Part shown: one piece after another, positions 60,601 to 64,000 of the stretch
How positions within the stretch are numbered: the stretch's first letter is position 1
Layout of the letters: each line of letters begins with the position of its first letter
NCBI GenBank assembly: GCA_015183035.1
Contig: JACZZP010000014.1
Span: 1,550,001-1,614,000, forward strand
Origin: Meloidogyne chitwoodi
Lineage: Eukaryota; Nematoda; Chromadorea; Rhabditida; Meloidogynidae
Length of the DNA: 64,000 nt
Direction of reading: 5' to 3'
Program-made: the position numbers and the translations under genes
The notes under the pieces: model-generated
What the model saw: only the letters and a program-made list of their open reading frames with translations
What the model was told of the DNA's origin: nothing
Database searches by the model: none

Positions 60601-61443
60601 CAACAACAACAACCTCAAAATAATCAAAATCGTTAGTTTACAAATTTTAATAGAAAAAAAGAAAACAAATTTTTTTTACTTTAAGAACCACAACGCCAAA
60701 TTCATTTTGGTGATCAAAGAGAGCCTGTAAGAGGACAAGTAAATAATATGAACAATGCTGCTTTTCCTCCTTATCAGGTTTAAATTAAAATAAATTTTTT
60801 TATTAAGAGAATAGTAAATTATTTTGGTTGGGATATTACTTTTTGTTAAATTTCTTTAAAAAAAATCTTTAGCAATTTATGCGCGCTGGTCAAGAATTTG
60901 CGCCTGCTCAACCAGCGCCAAATCAAGCTGTGAATCCAAGACTTTATGAACAACGACCATATCAACATCCTCAACCTGTTTTTCAACAAGTAAATATTCT
61001 GTTTTTATTTTAATTTTTATTTGTTTAGCCCCATCCTCAACAACCACCACCAAGGCAAATTCCTCAACCACCGCCCCAACCACCGCCTCAGCCAGCGCAA
61101 CCACCATCACTTTTTAATATAGATTTTCGGTTTGATGATTATCTTGGTGGAAATCGTTATGGTAACTTTGGCGGAGTCCACAACATGGTTTATAAATTTA
61201 TTTTAATTTTAAAAAATCTATTTTTTAAATATTAAGCCTAATATTAATAACTTTCCACAACAACCTGTGCCCCCTCATCAACCACCTTATCAACAGCAAA
61301 TACCACCACAACGTCATCAACTATTTCCACAAAATATTGCCGACAATTTTATTGATCGTTATCTTGGTGTTAATGAATTTGGCAATGCTTTTCAGGGATT
61401 GAATAATAATGGTGCTCCAAATAATCCAGTTCAGATCGATTAA
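57603..61443 (+). CDS. RNF216-like RBR E3 ligase with long Pro/Gln-rich tail
   Basis: Start ATG 57603 (GPPDIIQPPPLDVQTIHKSV). The N-terminal helical region parallels the copy at 49034: NSENSEEIGKLLIDKMLWDM, ADHFPLIRLEFITKILSTFN, TDNFLKQYKLFIDLLTSYRD. RBR: RING1 ECLVCFDLVPFSRVIFCNAP, HAFCKTCVRGSASAAVGEVP; IBR CGYKMCRLCERDWDDEHFGI; RING2 CPRCGIQFVKEVGCNKMTCR, CGMKQCYICRESGIGYDHFC. After HIRDPLNPNCKECKRTCLLH the frame could stop at 60057. However, the donor AG|GTGCCA near 60039 joins in phase to six more exons rich in Gln/Pro (FQHLDRERAEQVRINWQQHI, PQQPPPRQIPQPPPQPPPQP), ending NNPVQID. Alternative C-termini are therefore likely. Confidence 0.8.
60359..60415. repeat. Short tandem repeat in intron
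   Basis: A 22-base AT unit (TTTTTAATTAAAAAATTAATA) is repeated about 2.5 times inside the intron of the RBR gene tail. Confidence 0.7.
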
Positions 61444-61908
61444 GAAGAAAATAATATTATTTTTACAATCAATTCAGGAATTCTTTTTAATCATTTTTTA
61501 ATACTTATATATATTAACAATTTTTTAACTTCCATTTGTTTGATATCAGACTTCATTTTTTGCTTTTATTACTTATAAAATTCCTTGTTTTTACTTAAAA
61601 ATTGCATTATTCAATAAAACTTTGCAATTTAATTGGTCAACGCATTAAAAATTTTATAAAAATATTTTTGAGATTAACTTTTTTTTTGATGATTTTATAA
61701 ATTTTGATGTAGGCCAATATAAATTGTGAACTCTAAATTAAAACTTCTCCTTATATTTAAATTGCTTTCATTATTTACTTACAATGAATTAAAGAATTAT
61801 AATTAATTAATTAATTTATTTATTATTTATTTTTAACTTTAATTTAATATTTTTTGTTAAAGAAAAATGAATATTCATTAACCATTTTTTATTTTTAGAT
61901 AAATTAAT

Positions 61909-64000
61909 ATGAAAAATAAACGTAGAGGAAAACAATCTGTGTCTGCAGTTGTAAAAAAATCATCAAAAAAGGATACTTCTACAGATTCAGTTACACAGGT
62001 TTAAATTAAAGAGATAGGGGATTTTCTTTTAGTTTCTTTTAAAATTTATTAAAATTGTAATTTAAGCCTGCACGGTGGGAATTTCGTCCGCGCGTATCAA
62101 CTACTAAATCTTTAACAAATTCTTTTGGTCAAGGAACTAGTCGTTCAATGTCAAGTTCAAGTGTATTTGAATTAGAATCAAATAGTGACGAGAATGATGA
62201 AGATATTTCAATCGATACACTTGTATTATTTTTTAATTTTATTTTTTAATATTTTTTTTTCGTTAGAAAGATCTTTTTAGCAATCAAATAATTGATGATA
62301 TTAAACAATTATCTCCAGGAGCTAGACTTATGGCTATGGCTAATTATATTATTGACAATTCTGAACAGTTTAGAAATAAACCTATAAAGGTTTTTTTCCT
62401 TTTTAATTTTACTTTTTAATTGTTTTTAGAAGGTGGATATTCCTGAGGATCAACTAGAACCTACTTTTGTTTGTATGGACAGTGCTCTTTCAAGGTTTAT
62501 TTTTTTTATCTCCTCCAAAGAGAGCAAATTCTCTTAGGAAAATAATGACACTGAAGGCATTCTTTTTTTTATTTTCTCAGATTGTCTATTGCTTGAGTGA
62601 ACTGAGATTATTAAATATAATCTTTAAATTCTTTCTTATTTTTCTAGAGATGCCAATTTTCGACCTAAATTGTTAGATGCATTTTTTGAGGATTTTCGTG
62701 ATCATTATTCTTTACATTTTTCAAGAAGAAATAATGCTATTTATGACAAAGAAATATGTCATCGTTTGTTATATCAACATTTTCCTACAGTTTGTTTTTT
62801 TTAATAAAAAATTAAATTTAAAATAAATATTTTTTTTAGTGTCGAACACCTTTAATTGAATTTTTGGTAGATGAATTTTCAGGAAGATATTCAACAGCAG
62901 CATGGATTTGTTTTTTTGTTCAAAGTAGTCTTGGATATTTGCTTCGACCATGTATTTTTTTATTAATTTTTTTTTTAATTTTTAAAGTTTTTTTACACAT
63001 TGAAATGCGAATTTGGACATTAATGAGCAACCCTTTACCCGAACCTCGAAAACGCCGAAATAATTGGATTTCAAATCCTACACAAGGATCTTTGGCTGCT
63101 TCTATTGAAGACTTTAATAAAGTTTTGAATCGTTTTCGTAATGATTATAAACAATTATTTTGTTCAAAAGAGAATCGTCTTTTACCGGTTTTTCTTATTA
63201 AAAATATATTTTTTAAATTAATATATTTTTTAAAATTAATTAGAATGTGGAACAAATTGAAAATTGTGAAAATATTGAAGTTTTTGAATGTTTAGTTTGT
63301 ACAGGAGAGTTTCCAATAAATAGGGCAATTTTTTGCAATTCTCATCCTTTTGGGGAACAACAAAATAATATTCAAATTGTTGATTTGGCAATACAATGGA
63401 ATGATAAACAAAAAGGTTTTTTTTTAATTTTTAAAATTAAATAAATTTATTAGTTGATAATAACGAAAAACATCGTTTTTGTGTTGAGTGTTTAATAGGC
63501 CATGCTAAGGCAGCAACTCAAGAAATGCCGTTATCAAAGGGTGGTGTTGGTCTTCAATGTATGGCTGCGAATTGTTCTAATTCTATTCTTTTTTGTAATT
63601 ATTATTTTTTAATAAATAATTAAACATTTTTAATTTTGTTCAGCTGAATGTCGTTTCTATATTCCACCAAATATTCGTCGCCATTTAAATGCTAGAATAC
63701 TTGAAGAAAATTTGGGTGCTGCAAAATTGAATAATTTGGAACGGTTTATTTTATTAAATATTTTCTTTAAAAATAATTTTATGTTTTCTTTTTAGTTGTA
63801 CAGAATGTAATTTTTCAATGATTATTGATATTCCATTCGAACAACTTGGTGTATTTTCTTGCCAAAAATGCAAAGCAGAACATTGCCGAAAATGTAAGCA
63901 TGTTTGGAATGATATTCATTTTGGAAGAAAATGTGAAGATTTGCTTAATATTGCTGAGGAACGGAAGCATATTTAGTTAGTTTTTTTAACAAAATTTTTA
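61909..64000 (+). CDS. Diverged RNF216-like RBR E3 ligase, cut by the window edge
   Basis: From ATG 61909: a basic start (KNKRRGKQSVSAVVKKSSKK) and a Ser/Asp/Glu-rich stretch. A helical region follows (GARLMAMANYIIDNSEQFRN; LLDAFFEDFRDHYSLHFSRR; LIEFLVDEFSGRYSTAAWIC). RING1: ECLVCTGEFPINRAIFCNSH, HRFCVECLIGHAKAATQEMP. IBR: CTECNFSMIIDIPFEQLGVF, CQKCKAEHCRKCKHVWNDIH, FGRKC. The last exon reaches HI then TA|GTTAGT near 63975, the same phase as the equivalent donor in the sister copies; RING2 should lie just beyond the window. It is the most divergent family member and starts 466 bases after the previous RBR gene. If the donor is not used, a TAG would truncate it before RING2. Confidence 0.72.

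Noticed and set aside
60877..61110. Val/Glu-rich minus-strand frame
   Set aside because: Shadow of the Pro/Gln-rich exons on the plus strand.

Overview
The window is eukaryotic nuclear DNA, very AT-rich (introns and spacers are mostly A/T runs). Its genes are split by many short introns (often 35-70 nt, some hundreds) with GT...AG borders. Acceptors of the TTTCAG or TTTTTAG type often sit a few bases upstream of the start codon, as expected where a spliced leader is trans-spliced. Gene content (eEF1A, eS26, SR proteins, PP5, UFD1, PPAN, DNAJA), compactness and base composition point to a nematode. A plant-parasitic tylenchid such as Meloidogyne is my best guess; this is inference, not proven by the sequence.

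Layout, left half. A secreted-type single-pass membrane protein (208-1179, -). A leprecan/CRTAP-like protein (2873-5278, +). A 0.9-kb hAT-type non-autonomous transposon (5347-6242). A cysteine-rich secreted protein (6806-9380, +). eEF1A (9912-11568, +) followed by a TSEN2-like tRNA-splicing endonuclease subunit (11897-13251, +). A ~1-kb inverted duplication (13422-14424), a poorly resolved gene (to 16142) and 2.8 kb of AT-rich spacer. A type-B carboxylesterase (18935-22815, +), a small orphan gene (23160-23832, +), and a probable minus-strand operon of a 34-aa membrane micropeptide, UFD1 and PPAN/SSF1 (28210 to 24054). PP5 (28478-30692, +) and 4 kb of spacer follow.

Layout, right half. A GPR158/179-like class C GPCR (34661-38579, +) whose introns carry five small transposons. 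A DGAT2-family acyltransferase (39308-40992, +), ribosomal protein eS26 (41209-41785, -) and an SRSF3/7-like SR protein (42216-43214, -).

From 43.8 kb to the right edge lies the most striking region. Six genes encode RING-IBR-RING (RBR) E3 ligases related to RNF216/TRIAD3, in both orientations, interrupted only by a TMEM107-like gene, a DNAJA-type co-chaperone and a second large hAT element. The RBR core is shared but the other parts differ between copies: an RRM plus RS segment (43831-45871), a matrin-type zinc finger (46322-48128), a long shared N-terminal region (49034-51172 and 57603-61443), a hydrophobic N-terminal region (52911-54212), a Pro/Gln-rich tail (57603-61443), and a diverged copy cut by the window edge (61909 onward). 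This looks like a lineage-specific, actively shuffling E3-ligase cluster. The RRM-RS-RBR chimera is the best candidate for something previously undescribed.

Mobile DNA is plentiful. Three elements have 8-bp duplications and hAT-like ends, two have 9-10-bp duplications (Mutator-like), and there are several short foldback families and degenerate tRNA-like segments.
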